Shown: positions 18,806 to 28,377, numbered from the stretch's first letter. The stretch: 64,000 nucleotides of DNA from Dyella nitratireducens (GCF_014642835.1 NZ_BMJA01000001.1:1413102-1477101), one strand, 5' to 3'. Made by a program: numbers and translations. Notes: a model not told the origin generated them from the sequence alone.

Positions 18806-19732
18806 ATGCACGTCGATGCTTACGCCAATCTGACCCGGATGCCACGTCCACCCTCGGTGGCGCCGGCTCTGGAAGCCTTGCTCAACCAATCGATGCTGCG
18901 CGTCGAGGTGATCGCCGAACCCAAGTTCTGCGGCTCCTGGTTTGCTGATGCCACCTGCAACGGCAACGGCCTGTTTCACCTGGTGAACACGGGCGAATGC
19001 CTGATCGAAAGCGACGCCCTCGCTGAAGCATGGTATTTGCAGGCCGGGGATTTGGTGGTATTTCCGCATGGCGACCCACACCGCCTGCGCGCGCGGGACG
19101 CAGCCGCCGACATCACCACCAGCCTGATCTGCGGCGAACTTCGCTACGCCAGCCACACCCGGCACCCGCTTAGCCATGCCTTGCCGGCCTGCTTCGTGGT
19201 GCGCGATGCGCAGGCCGATATCCTGTTTAGGCAGCTATCGGCCATGATGGTCGAGATCGCGAAAACCGAGGTGCCGGGCCGCAAGGTGCTGTTGAACAAA
19301 CTCGCCGACACCTTGTTCACCCTTGCCGTCTGCGATTACGCCCACCGCCATGCCGACCAGCAAGGCCTGTTTGCCGCCCTGGCCGACAATCGCATCTGCA
19401 AGGTGCTGCAGGCCGTGCACGAAGAACCCGGGCACCCATGGACCATGCAGAACATGGCTGCCCATGCCTGCATGTCGCGCTCCGCCTTCGCCGAGCGCTT
19501 CGCACAATTGATGAACGTGCCGCCCATGCAGTACGTCACACAATGGCGCGTCAACGTGGCGGAGCGTCTGCTGCACGATCCAGACCTGTCTGTCGCATCG
19601 ATAGCCGAGCGTCTGGGCTATAGCAGTGAAGCCGCCTTCCGGCGCCTTTTCAAACGCGTGAGCGGGACCAGCCCTGGCCGCATTCGGGCGGACAGCCGTC
19701 ATAGCCAGGACATTCACTGCCAGCCGGATTGA
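18806..19732 (+). CDS. AraC-family regulator with cupin sensor domain
   Basis: A 308-residue regulator. Residues 1-190 form a cupin-like sensor (FHLVNTGECLIES, AGDLVVFPHGDPHRLR). Residues about 205-300 form two helix-turn-helix motifs: WTMQNMAAHACMSRSAFAERF and the conserved DPDLSVASIAERLGYSSEAAFRRLFKR. The type often controls an adjacent oxidoreductase gene; here the neighbours are bufC (57 bp upstream) and a GntR regulator, so the target is unclear. Confidence 0.88.
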   Translation: MHVDAYANLTRMPRPPSVAPALEALLNQSMLRVEVIAEPKFCGSWFADATCNGNGLFHLVNTGECLIESDALAEAWYLQAGDLVVFPHGDPHRLRARDAAADITTSLICGELRYASHTRHPLSHALPACFVVRDAQADILFRQLSAMMVEIAKTEVPGRKVLLNKLADTLFTLAVCDYAHRHADQQGLFAALADNRICKVLQAVHEEPGHPWTMQNMAAHACMSRSAFAERFAQLMNVPPMQYVTQWRVNVAERLLHDPDLSVASIAERLGYSSEAAFRRLFKRVSGTSPGRIRADSRHSQDIHCQPD

Positions 19733-19909
19733 CCCTCACCATGGCGCCGGGCGTGCTTCGCCTCTCGTCACCCTCCGGAAACGTGGCATCATCTCCCGAA
19801 GCGCGTCACCAGGCGCTCCAGCTTCGCGTTTCCCGCTGCGATTATTGAACGATCGGGTTTGTCTATTGGCGGGTCTTTCCACGGTGTGGCATTGAAGGAG
19901 ATCGGCTGA

Positions 19910-20692
19910 ATGGCATCGTTTCGAAGCAGCAGGGATGGCGCCACGAGAACCGCGCATCCGATGCTGACGCGGCGTGTTCGCAGCGGCGCAGGTCCCATGG
20001 CCGCACGCAACCTGCACGGGCATGTGGTGCAGGTGCTTGGGCAGCGCATCGTCAGCGGCGCGATCAAACAGGGCGAGGTACTGCCACCGGAAGCGACCAT
20101 GGCCGAAGAGATGGACGTGAGCCGCACCTCCCTGCGCGAGGCGATGAAGGTGCTGTCCGCCAAGGGCCTGGTGGAAGCACGACCCAAAGTTGGCACCCGC
20201 GTGCGCGATTCACGTTTCTGGAATCAACTGGATGCGGACGTGCTCGCCTGGCGCTGCGCCTCCATGCCCACGTCGGATTTCGTGCAGAAGCTTTCCGAGA
20301 TGCGCGAGATCATCGAACCGGCTGCCGCGGCAAGTGCCGCCCGCCATCGTTCGGTTACGCAGTTGAAGCGCATGCAATTGGCATTCGACGCCATGGAAGC
20401 GTCACACGACCCGGAATCCTGGACGACCGCCGACATCGACTTCCACGAGGCGATTCTCGCCGCGACCGGCAACGAGTTGCTGATCTCGCTGTTTTCGGTG
20501 ATCGAAACGGCGCTCAGCAGTTACTTCACGATGTCCGCGCACACCGCAGTGAACTTCAAATATTCGCTGCCGCAGCATCGCATGGTGTTGCAAGCCATTC
20601 GCGACAAGGATGCCGACGCGGCGCACAAAGCGATGCTCAAGGTGATTTCGGATACGAAGGAAAACCTGAGCAGCAAGCGGCGGAAAGCTTGA
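19910..20692 (+). CDS. GntR/FadR-family regulator (DgoR-like)
   Basis: A 260-residue repressor-type protein: wHTH about residues 33-100 (VSRTSLREAMKVLSAKGLVEARPKVGTRV) and an FCD ligand-binding domain. The start at 19910 has GAAGGAG; an internal ATG at 19997 would remove a basic N-terminal extension. It is a close paralogue of the regulator at 28378, sharing long blocks such as RNLHGHV, LDADVLAWRCASMP and DFVQKL. The stop is 3 bp from a palindromic element. It probably responds to a sugar acid and may control the carbohydrate genes that follow. Confidence 0.9.
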   Translation: MASFRSSRDGATRTAHPMLTRRVRSGAGPMAARNLHGHVVQVLGQRIVSGAIKQGEVLPPEATMAEEMDVSRTSLREAMKVLSAKGLVEARPKVGTRVRDSRFWNQLDADVLAWRCASMPTSDFVQKLSEMREIIEPAAAASAARHRSVTQLKRMQLAFDAMEASHDPESWTTADIDFHEAILAATGNELLISLFSVIETALSSYFTMSAHTAVNFKYSLPQHRMVLQAIRDKDADAAHKAMLKVISDTKENLSSKRRKA

Positions 20693-20695
20693 TTC

Positions 20696-20769
20696 GTAGG
20701 TTGGGGTGCAAACCCCAACATTGCCATGTATGGGCCTATAGGGATGTTGGGGTTTGCACCCCAACCTAC
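20696..20769. repeat. REP-like palindromic element, copy 3
   Basis: A third copy, between convergent genes. Its arms GTAGGTTGGGGTGCAAACCC match copy 1 exactly. Its last four bases supply the TAG stop codon of the sialidase-fold gene (20766-20768). Confidence 0.88.
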
Positions 20770-22340
20770 TCGATTTCGATGTAATCCACATCGTAAGCGT
20801 GCTCTGCGCCGTTCACGACGATGGTGTTGTCGCCATCTTTCAAGTTGACGCTCACATCCATCAGCATCCAACCGCTTTGACCGTCTGCTTTGCCGCTGCC
20901 GGCAGCAACGGCTGTTCCATTGACACTGATTCGTGGGATCGCCGGAAAACCCAGATCCTCATAGCGCAAGCGCAACACATGCGCGCCACCGCGATCACGG
21001 TGGATATCGAACTGCAGCTTGCCGTAAGGCGCTGCCGCCACGCGCGCCATGCGCCGGTTCGATGCATGCGGATTACCAATTACCACAGCATTCGTACGTG
21101 CAGCATCTTCCGCCTCATAGCGATGGAAGTTGAGCGGCTCATCCGCGTACAACATCACGTTGTACGCCGCCTTCCATGCTTGCTGCAGCTCAGGCGATGA
21201 CGACGAAGTGATGTGTAGGAAACTGCCATCCTTCTGCTGCAACAACGCCTGCGTCCAGCCCGCGTGGATATTGCCGGTAATCTTTTGCACGGGTGCCGGC
21301 GCTTCCCACCACGGTCCCTTGCCACCGTTGTTGTTCCAATACAGGCTGCGACCCGCCGCATCGCCGTTACCGCCGGCACGTTCGCTGGATACGACGATCA
21401 CACCTTGCGGCCCACCCACCGGAAACCAGCTCACCACCGGACATGCAGCAGGCCACGCGCCACCTTCGGTCTGAACCGGCATGCCGCGATCAGCCGGATC
21501 GCCGAAGTGCAGGCCGTCCGCACTGAATTTCAGATGGACCTTGCCGTTTTCGGGGCCATCGATGTCCTCGAAGTTCATCACGTAACGTTGATCAGGCAAG
21601 CGTGCCACGACAGCCATGCCGGGACGTTCCACGCCGCCGGGCATGCCTACGTCCATCACTTCCTCGCCCCATGTCTTGCCACCGTCGTTGGAAAGCTTAT
21701 GCGCAAGAATCTGGTTGAAGCCTTTGTCCTTGTGTTGCTCGCTGGAGTAATAAACGATCATCCGGCCGTCATCGAGAATATGGACGTTCGGCTCCCACAC
21801 ACCGTGGTTGTCCTTGTCGTCCGGATGACCACCACCACGCACGATGGAGCTGCGGTAGTGCCAGGTCTCGCCTTGATCGATAGAGGTGTAAAGCTGCAGG
21901 TCCTCTTCCACGACATGCCCTTTGGCATCATTGCGGGTTGCGTTCGCCGCCAGCAATAAGGTGCCGCGCTTCAGATCCCCACTGCCCTGCTGCATTTCCG
22001 AAATGTTCGGTTGCCAGCGCAATTGCCATGCCAAATTGCCGGCATGTTCCTGATCGACAACGTTCTGCATGAAATGCCAGGTCTTGCCGCTATCGTTGCT
22101 TACGTACAGTGGCATGCCGGCCATGCCATGCTGCTCGAACACCAGCAAGAGACGTCCGTCGGCATGTGCATTGCTTTGCTGTGACAAACGCACGACGGAT
22201 GCATAGCCGGTACCTTCCGCAAGGAACTGGCCGCTCGCAACATCCAGCGGCTGATCCTGTGCCTGCACGGCGCGAATACCTGCCATGCCAAGCAGAAAAC
22301 AAGCCGCGTGCACGGCGAGATGGCATGTCGTTCGACGCAT
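20766..22340 (-). CDS. Secreted BNR/sialidase-fold glycosidase with CBM35-like domain
   Basis: A 524-residue exported protein. The start at 22340 gives a signal peptide (MRRTTCHLAVHAACFLLGMA, ending AVQAQ) with GAGGAA upstream; the frame runs longer but without support. Residues about 30-385 form a beta-propeller with Asp-box-like motifs (SNDSGKTWHF, SIDQGETWHY, SNDGGKTWGE) and HGVWEPNV. The last ~125 residues start YEAEDA and resemble CBM35/CBM6. It is a paralogue of the protein at 35109. Candidate activities include exo-sialidase or GH93-type exo-arabinanase; the substrate is not determined. The location beside galactose genes favours plant polysaccharide. Confidence 0.75.
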   Translation of the reverse strand: MRRTTCHLAVHAACFLLGMAGIRAVQAQDQPLDVASGQFLAEGTGYASVVRLSQQSNAHADGRLLLVFEQHGMAGMPLYVSNDSGKTWHFMQNVVDQEHAGNLAWQLRWQPNISEMQQGSGDLKRGTLLLAANATRNDAKGHVVEEDLQLYTSIDQGETWHYRSSIVRGGGHPDDKDNHGVWEPNVHILDDGRMIVYYSSEQHKDKGFNQILAHKLSNDGGKTWGEEVMDVGMPGGVERPGMAVVARLPDQRYVMNFEDIDGPENGKVHLKFSADGLHFGDPADRGMPVQTEGGAWPAACPVVSWFPVGGPQGVIVVSSERAGGNGDAAGRSLYWNNNGGKGPWWEAPAPVQKITGNIHAGWTQALLQQKDGSFLHITSSSSPELQQAWKAAYNVMLYADEPLNFHRYEAEDAARTNAVVIGNPHASNRRMARVAAAPYGKLQFDIHRDRGGAHVLRLRYEDLGFPAIPRISVNGTAVAAGSGKADGQSGWMLMDVSVNLKDGDNTIVVNGAEHAYDVDYIEIE

Positions 22341-22487
22341 GGTGATTCCTCGAAGACAAGCGGCGGCCGCACGCATGCGACCGCCAGGAATAAAAAGAAG
22401 GAGCACCACGAAGGATGCTCCCGAGGGGGAAGCGAAGGATGCGCTGATCGATTCTGCGTAGCTGTCACTAGCCCGATGGGTAATGTC

Positions 22488-22571
22488 CAGAAAGCCCGCA
22501 GAGTGCGCCGTACGGCTTGAACAGACGGCCAGTCTGCCCTGCGCCGTCCGACGCACTCTGCGGGCTTTCTG
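22488..22571. repeat. Long inverted repeat between TonB receptor and BNR gene
   Basis: CAGAAAGCCCGCAGAGTGCG at 22488-22507 and its exact complement at 22552-22571. The stem extends inward by another 8 pairs with two mismatches, and the loop holds CAGAC / GTCTG. It lies within 22341-22609, a gene-free stretch between two leftward genes. It may end transcription after the TonB receptor gene, stabilise mRNA, or be a mobile palindromic element. Its sequence is unrelated to the REP-like copies. Confidence 0.75.
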
Positions 22572-22609
22572 AACATCATGCCAGCTGCGCATAATCAATC
22601 AGCTCATCC

Positions 22610-25417
22610 TCAAAGCTTGAAACGAAGACCAAGGTTCACCGTGCGATCCTGATAGCGGATATCGCGCGGACGCGACGTGCCGTCGCCCCAGTATTCATGC
22701 AAGTTGGCGCCCAGCAGGTTGGTCATGCCAAGCACCACCGTGCTGTGGTCGTTGAGGTTGTACGCAATGGACAGGTCCACCTGGTTGGCCGGTGCGATTT
22801 CGTCATTGACGCTGGCCACATTCGCTGCATTGAAGCCATCGATAAAGCGGCTTCGATAGTCATAGGCCAGACGGAACGACCAGCCGTACTTCTCATACAT
22901 CAGCACCGCATTGCCGTTGTGCTTGGATACGTTCTGCAGCGGCGTAGTCACCATCGGGCCACCCAGATACTGCGGCGACTTGGTGGAGCCATTGATATAG
23001 GTGTAGTTGACCTGCACACCCAATCCGTTCCACGCCCCGGGCAGGAAATCGAAGAACTGCTGGTAGGCCAGCTCCACACCGTCCAGGAAGCCATTGCCGG
23101 CGCTCTCCGGACTGCTGATCTGGTAAGGCTGTCCGCCGACCACCTCATCGGTGACGTAGCTCTGCACGTAACCCTTGATGTTGCGGTAGAACGCACCCGC
23201 ACTGGCGTAGCTGCCAGGTGCGAAGTACCACTCCAGGGACATGTCGTAGTTGTTGGACTTGATCGGCGTCAGGTAGGCATTACCGCTGCTGCCGTTGCCG
23301 GCACGATTGATGGTGCCGGGATTGAGCGACATCGACGGATTGAGGTCGCCGAAGTTCGGATAGGTCACCGTCTTGGCAGCCACAAAGCGTGCCTGCAACG
23401 CGTCGGTGATGTGCAGCACCGCACTTACGTTCGGCAAGTACACCGGCGCACTGGTCGACAAGGCCAATGGCGAGTAGACGTTGGTAGAGCTGTTGTACGA
23501 ATACGCGCTCAGATTGCGGTTGATGTCTTCGATGCGTACGCCGATCAGGCCATCCAACGGCATGCCGAACACCGTGGTGGCATAGGCCGTTTGCAGATAG
23601 CCGGCGAAGTCCTTCTCATCGATGTTGTAGAAACGGCCCGGATCGATCGGCTGCAGTCCCTCGTTGGTGCCGTACAAGGCACGGATGGCGTTCGCGTTGC
23701 CGACCAGATAGTTATAGCAACCGCTCAACCAGCCGCCAGGCAGTGCCGACGAGCTGGGCATGGCGCAGAAGTAATTGGCGGGAAAGCGCGCCAGCACCTG
23801 GTTGGCCGGATTGGGATCAAGCGCAATCGCGCCAGTACCTCCCGGCGGCGGAATCGATATCTGCACGCTGCCTTCGTAGCTCGCACGGTGATCATCGGCC
23901 CGTACGCCAAACTGCAGGTTCTGGAAGAAACCCGAATCGAAGGTGTAGACACCATCGGCGCGCCAATCCAGCTCCTTGCCGCGTTGCACAGACCAGTTCT
24001 GGAACAGGCCGTTCAAGTAGTAATTGGAGGCATCGTTCTGCGGGCTGCCAAGCAGTGACCAGTTCTGGCGATTGCCGGCGGTGCCGGTCCATACCGTGGT
24101 GATCGGCCCCTTAAGAAACGTGTCGACAATGAACGTGTTATCCATGAACGAGCTGAGCGTCGACGAGAGTTCGGTCGACAGGCTCAGCACGTCGTTGTGC
24201 CACTTCGCACCGATCGCGTTCTGAATATCGTGGCCATGCTGCGCATGCGCCTGCGTGCTGGTCGCCGCATAGCTGTTGCCGCTCCAGGTGGCGCTGGTGG
24301 CATCGCAGATCGTCTGGCCGTGGTACTGGCCGGCGAGTTGATCCGGATAGCAATGATTGCCAACGGTGTAGGAACTCGGCGTCACCACGCCCGTGGGGAA
24401 GGTGAAGAAGAACGGCTGGCTGTAGCTGTCGTGGTCCCAGTCATACAGGCCCTCGGCATAGACTTCCGTGTGATCGTTGGGCGCCCATTGCAACGCGTAG
24501 TTCATCTCCGGGCGACGGCGGTAACCCAGGTTGTAGTCGGCACCGAAACCGTTCGGCACTTCGACCAGCGTGCCCGACGGACTACGCAGGGGATTGCCCT
24601 GCGCATCGGTGAGCAGGCGCGGGAAATCGCCCCACACCGCCTTGTAGTCATAATGCTGTGTGATGATGCTGCCGTTGACCAAGGCGCCAAAATCGCCCCA
24701 TGCGGTTTTCCAACGATCGCTGAGCAACACGCTGGCCGTACCATCGGTGCGCCCAGCATCGGCACTGTTGATGCCGGTGATCGTGCCGGCAACTTCCGGG
24801 CCCTTGAAATCGAACGGACGATACAGCTGCATGTCCACCAGCCCCGCGATACCGCCGGCAGGCAAGCTGGCGTCGCTGGTCTTGTATACCTGCACCGACT
24901 TCACCGCCGTAGCCGGCAAATTCTGGAATGCATATTGGCGACCGACGCCGCTGACGATTTCGCGCCCATTCAACGTGGTTACCACGTTCGGCAAGCCACG
25001 CACCACGACGCTGCTGGTTTCACCCTGGAAACCTTGCGCGACCTGCACGCCGGTGATGCGCTGCAGGGCATCGGCCACGCTGTTGTCGGGCAACTTGCCG
25101 ATATCTTCCGACACGATCGAGTCGACGATGTTGTCCGAATCCTGTTTGACTTCTGCCGCGGAACCAAGACTCGAACGCAGCGGTGTCACCACCACGGTAG
25201 AGAGGGTAGCGGCGACGTTCTGGTCTTTCTTCTTTTGATTCTTGGTGCTTTTCGTATTGTCCGGCGATGACGTGTCAGTGGTCTGCGCGCCGTTTGCCGG
25301 CTGGCTGACGGTCGCAGGCTGGGCCGCCGTGGTGTCTGCGTGTGCGGTAGCTAGCGACGATGCGATGGCGACTGCCAGCAAGGTCATGGTCAAGGTGATG
25401 GTGGTATTGCGCTTCAT
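22610..25417 (-). CDS. TonB-dependent outer-membrane receptor
   Basis: A 935-residue receptor of the Xanthomonas-Caulobacter class (TIGR01782-like). A signal peptide (MKRNTTITLTMTLLAVAIAS) is followed by a Gln/Pro/Lys-rich segment, a plug domain (VSEDIGKLPDNSVADALQRI, VVVRGLPNVVTTLNGREI) and a 22-strand barrel ending TVNLGLRFKL. Such receptors import oligosaccharides using TonB energy. The start at 25417 has GGGGAGAG upstream. It sits between the BNR and GH5-like genes, so its ligand is probably a product of those enzymes. The promoter side contains an AT-rich possible operator at 25513. Confidence 0.92.
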   Translation of the reverse strand: MKRNTTITLTMTLLAVAIASSLATAHADTTAAQPATVSQPANGAQTTDTSSPDNTKSTKNQKKKDQNVAATLSTVVVTPLRSSLGSAAEVKQDSDNIVDSIVSEDIGKLPDNSVADALQRITGVQVAQGFQGETSSVVVRGLPNVVTTLNGREIVSGVGRQYAFQNLPATAVKSVQVYKTSDASLPAGGIAGLVDMQLYRPFDFKGPEVAGTITGINSADAGRTDGTASVLLSDRWKTAWGDFGALVNGSIITQHYDYKAVWGDFPRLLTDAQGNPLRSPSGTLVEVPNGFGADYNLGYRRRPEMNYALQWAPNDHTEVYAEGLYDWDHDSYSQPFFFTFPTGVVTPSSYTVGNHCYPDQLAGQYHGQTICDATSATWSGNSYAATSTQAHAQHGHDIQNAIGAKWHNDVLSLSTELSSTLSSFMDNTFIVDTFLKGPITTVWTGTAGNRQNWSLLGSPQNDASNYYLNGLFQNWSVQRGKELDWRADGVYTFDSGFFQNLQFGVRADDHRASYEGSVQISIPPPGGTGAIALDPNPANQVLARFPANYFCAMPSSSALPGGWLSGCYNYLVGNANAIRALYGTNEGLQPIDPGRFYNIDEKDFAGYLQTAYATTVFGMPLDGLIGVRIEDINRNLSAYSYNSSTNVYSPLALSTSAPVYLPNVSAVLHITDALQARFVAAKTVTYPNFGDLNPSMSLNPGTINRAGNGSSGNAYLTPIKSNNYDMSLEWYFAPGSYASAGAFYRNIKGYVQSYVTDEVVGGQPYQISSPESAGNGFLDGVELAYQQFFDFLPGAWNGLGVQVNYTYINGSTKSPQYLGGPMVTTPLQNVSKHNGNAVLMYEKYGWSFRLAYDYRSRFIDGFNAANVASVNDEIAPANQVDLSIAYNLNDHSTVVLGMTNLLGANLHEYWGDGTSRPRDIRYQDRTVNLGLRFKL

Positions 25418-25512
25418 GGTCTCTCCCCTTTCGACTTGAATGCCCGCCTTGCACGCAGCCATTCATGGATGTCGAAATGTTGTTTACAAGGCTAAATTCA
25501 TTATTAGTACTA

Positions 25513-25523
25513 CTATATGATCA
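25513..25523. promoter_or_regulatory. Possible GntR-type operator upstream of the TonB receptor
   Basis: CTATATGATCA in an AT-rich patch 96 bp upstream of the receptor start. A near-identical CTATATAATCA is found on the other strand at 28112-28122 before galM/dgoR. The match could reflect a shared regulator of the sugar genes; two sites are too few to be certain. Confidence 0.25.
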
Positions 25524-25540
25524 GCAGCATCCAGCCAGAC

Positions 25541-25564
25541 AAAAGGCCGCCACCCTGCGGCCTT
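25541..25564 (-). terminator. Rho-independent terminator after the GH5-like gene
   Basis: On the minus strand AAGGCCGC pairs with GCGGCCTT around six bases, followed by TT; it begins 14 bp after the stop of the GH5-like gene. Confidence 0.8.
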
Positions 25565-25577
25565 CGCAGTAAAAAAG

Positions 25578-26777
25578 TCAGTGCATCGCGTTCACGGCGC
25601 GAGTGTCTGCCGTGATGGGAAGCATCGCCGCATCAGCAGGCACCACACCTTTGGGCGCAGCGCTCAAGGCACGGAAGATCGCAGCTTCACGCTCGCGATA
25701 GGGCGTGCCATCCGGATTCAGAAGATCGTGGAACCAGATCACCGGCGGTTGCAGCGTGTACGGTTTCTGCCAGGAATCCCACGGGAAAATCGTCTGCGTC
25801 TTGCCGGAGACAAAGCCCCAGTTGATCATGCCGACGTCGAGCTTTTTGCCTACCGGTAGCACGCTGTCGACGGTAGAACCCGCGCTGCGCGCCATGTATT
25901 CCGTGCAGATCATCGGACGTCCATACGTGCGCAGTTGCTGCACGCGGCGCAGGAAATCTTCCGGAAATCCGTAATTGTGAAACGTGATGACGTCCGATTG
26001 CGTCAGTTGCGTCTTCTCGATCGCATTGAGCTCAGACAACTTCGACCAATCATCGTCATGCCACACGCCACTGGTCAGAGGTTGCACCGGATGCACGCTG
26101 CGCGCCCAGGCAAATACCTGCGGCAACAGCTGCGCCACGCGCTGGAATTTGTCCTTGGGCTCTTCGGCCGCGTAGTTACCGCCACCGTCATTGTCCGGTT
26201 CGTTCCACACATCCCACGCAAGGACGCGATCGTCTTTGGCGAAACTGCCGACGACGTCTTTCACATAGGCTTCGAGCTGCGGGTACTGCGACGTATCATC
26301 CAGCACCTTGGTGCCTGGCGCCTGCATCCACCCGGAGTTGTGCACGCCGGGAATCGGCGGATGCTGCGGGCCCAGCACGGGATCGGGATCCCAGCACGAA
26401 TCGAACAACACGAAGACCGGCTTGATGTGATGCTTGGCGGCAATCGTCAGGAACGTATCGATGCGCTTCTTGAAACCTTCGCGGTCCTGATCCCACAGCA
26501 GGTTGTGCAGAAACACGCGCATGGTGTTCATGCCCAAGCCTTGCGCCCACCCGAGCTCCTGGTCGATACGCGCCGGATCGAACGTGGCGGTCTGCCACAT
26601 TTCCAACTCGTTGATCGCGTTGGAAGGAATGTAGTTGCTGCCAACCGGCCAACGCTGCTTCGCATACCAGGCGTTGGCCTGTGCCGCCGTCCAGCGTTCG
26701 GTGTCCGCGGCGTGCGCCACGGAAACACCAAGCAGCAGCGCCAGTGCAAGGCACCCTGCCCATCGTGTGTTCTTCAT
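25578..26777 (-). CDS. Secreted GH5-like (cellulase-fold) glycoside hydrolase
   Basis: A 399-residue exported (beta/alpha)8 enzyme. Signal peptide MKNTRWAGCLALALLLGVSV ends AHAAD. The acid/base Glu is in WDVWNEPDN and the nucleophile Glu in RPMICTEYMAR; HNYGFPEDF and GLGMNTMRVFLHN are typical clan GH-A segments. The polysaccharide cut is not evident; galactan, xylan or mannan are possible. The start is ATG 26777; a GTG at 26789 is possible. It neighbours the TonB receptor and the galactose mutarotase, suggesting release of galactose-containing oligosaccharides. Confidence 0.82.
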   Translation of the reverse strand: MKNTRWAGCLALALLLGVSVAHAADTERWTAAQANAWYAKQRWPVGSNYIPSNAINELEMWQTATFDPARIDQELGWAQGLGMNTMRVFLHNLLWDQDREGFKKRIDTFLTIAAKHHIKPVFVLFDSCWDPDPVLGPQHPPIPGVHNSGWMQAPGTKVLDDTSQYPQLEAYVKDVVGSFAKDDRVLAWDVWNEPDNDGGGNYAAEEPKDKFQRVAQLLPQVFAWARSVHPVQPLTSGVWHDDDWSKLSELNAIEKTQLTQSDVITFHNYGFPEDFLRRVQQLRTYGRPMICTEYMARSAGSTVDSVLPVGKKLDVGMINWGFVSGKTQTIFPWDSWQKPYTLQPPVIWFHDLLNPDGTPYREREAAIFRALSAAPKGVVPADAAMLPITADTRAVNAMH

Positions 26778-26898
26778 TGTCACATCCACCCTTGAATCTT
26801 TTTTATCCCTACCCTGCGTACAAGGTGGGTTGTTTATAGGTATTGCAGCGCTCCTGCGCGGTACGGCTTCCTTATCGTGACGGCTCGACCAAGTGTTA

Positions 26899-28044
26899 TT
26901 ACTTCGCGGCCTGGTCGATGCCGAAACGGTAGACGATCACGTTCTTGTAGATGTCACCCGGCGCCAGCCGCGCTGATCCGAAATCCGCATGATTCGGCGT
27001 ATCCGGAAACAGCTGTGGCTCCAGCACGAAGGCGTCACCCTGGCGATAAATGTGGTGGTCCTTGCCCACCGTGGTGCCATCCAGGAAATTGCCCGAATAG
27101 AACTGCAAACCCGGCTTGCTCGACCAGACGGTCATCACGCGGCCGGAATGCGGATCTTCCACACGCGCCACCACACGTGGCTCGATTTCCTTGCGGCTGA
27201 GCACCCAGTTCATGTCGTAGCCCTTGCCGAACAGCAACTGCTGCGAACGGCCATCACGGATGTCGCGACCGATCGGCTTGGCGACGCGGAAGTCGTAAGG
27301 CGTACCAGCAACGGAAGCGATTTCCCCGGTTGGAATCGACGCAGCGTCGCTCACCGGCGTGATGTCGTTGCCGGGAATCATCAATGTTTGATCCATCACG
27401 GACCCGGAGCCTTCGCCACCCAGATTCCAATACGTATGATTGGAAAGATTGACGATGGTCGGCTTGTCGGTAGTCGCGACGTAGGCAATCTTGAGCTGAT
27501 TGTCATCGCTCAACATGTAAGTAGCCTTCACCGTCAGCGTGCCCGGATAACCCTGGTCGCCATCGGGACTGACGTATTCCATCGTCACGCTTGGCGTGGG
27601 ACCCGACTTCACGTCGAGCACTTTCCACACCTGCATGTCGAAGCCTTTCGTGCCGCCGTGCAGCGAATTGGTGCCGTCATTCAAGGTGAGACTGTAGGTT
27701 TTGCCGTCCAGCGTGAATTTCCCGTGCGCGATGCGGTTCGCATAGCGGCCGACGGTCGCACCGAGATACTGGCGCCGATCGAGATAACCCTGCAGCGTGT
27801 CATAGCCGAGCACGACGTCGACCAGCTTGCCGCTGCGATCCGGCACCAACAAAGACTGCAACGACGCACCGTAGCTCATGACGCGTGCGCGCATGCCGTG
27901 ACTATTGGTAAGCGTCACGATGTCCACATTCTGCCCATCCGCCGTATGCCCGAAAGACTCCCGGGTGGCCTGACCGGCTGTCGCGGCAAGCGGGATCAGC
28001 AGGCTTGCCGTGAAGATGGAACGGAGCAGCGTTACAGATTTCAA
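26899..28044 (-). CDS. galM: Secreted aldose 1-epimerase (galactose mutarotase)
   Basis: A 381-residue mutarotase interconverting alpha and beta sugars. Landmarks are GASLQSLLVPDRSGKLVDVVLGYDTLQGY, ATVGRYANRIAHGKF, NDGTNSLHGGTKGFD, LSNHTYWNLGGEGSG (catalytic His) and PGLQFYSGNFLDGT near the catalytic Glu. The start is TTG at 28044 with AAGGGG 8 bp upstream; it yields a signal peptide ending LAATAGQ, so the enzyme is periplasmic or outside. The open frame upstream of the TTG covers the promoter. It is divergent from the galactonate operon and would supply the right anomer for the sugar dehydrogenase. Confidence 0.9.
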   Translation of the reverse strand: MKSVTLLRSIFTASLLIPLAATAGQATRESFGHTADGQNVDIVTLTNSHGMRARVMSYGASLQSLLVPDRSGKLVDVVLGYDTLQGYLDRRQYLGATVGRYANRIAHGKFTLDGKTYSLTLNDGTNSLHGGTKGFDMQVWKVLDVKSGPTPSVTMEYVSPDGDQGYPGTLTVKATYMLSDDNQLKIAYVATTDKPTIVNLSNHTYWNLGGEGSGSVMDQTLMIPGNDITPVSDAASIPTGEIASVAGTPYDFRVAKPIGRDIRDGRSQQLLFGKGYDMNWVLSRKEIEPRVVARVEDPHSGRVMTVWSSKPGLQFYSGNFLDGTTVGKDHHIYRQGDAFVLEPQLFPDTPNHADFGSARLAPGDIYKNVIVYRFGIDQAAK

Positions 28045-28377
28045 GCAAATCCCCTTACGAAATCTATGAAACCGGACGGCCATATGCCCTGTCGCTTCTG
28101 AGCATATTGTATGATTATATAGACGCATGGCCGTCTGGGCTTTACGCGCTGCAGCATGGTCATCGAGCAAGCAGAACTGGGGCATGATCGTGGTGGTTCG
28201 CATGGGGTGGAGGGTGGTGTCGACGGTGTTGAAAAAGCGAGTGTTATAAGCCAGCGACGTGACAAACAAAGCATCCGTTGCACGACGCACCAACACTCGC
28301 CATCGACCAACCGTACGCTCCAGCACTTTCGCAATGCAGCACGTTCATCTCTTTTCCATCACCCAATCAGAGCGCCG
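28045..28377. promoter_or_regulatory. Divergent galM / dgo control region
   Basis: 333 bp without a gene between leftward galM and rightward dgoR. An AT-rich patch at 28104-28122 contains CTATATAATCA (minus strand, 28112-28122), matching a site before the TonB receptor gene at 25513. It is the best operator candidate for the GntR regulator encoded next. Promoter boxes could not be assigned with confidence. Confidence 0.45.

Noticed and set aside
17882-19177. 431-codon open frame opposite bufC and the AraC gene
   Set aside because: Spans the junction of two plus-strand genes; no motif.
22697-24058. 453-codon open frame opposite the TonB receptor gene
   Set aside because: Shadow of a well-supported receptor.
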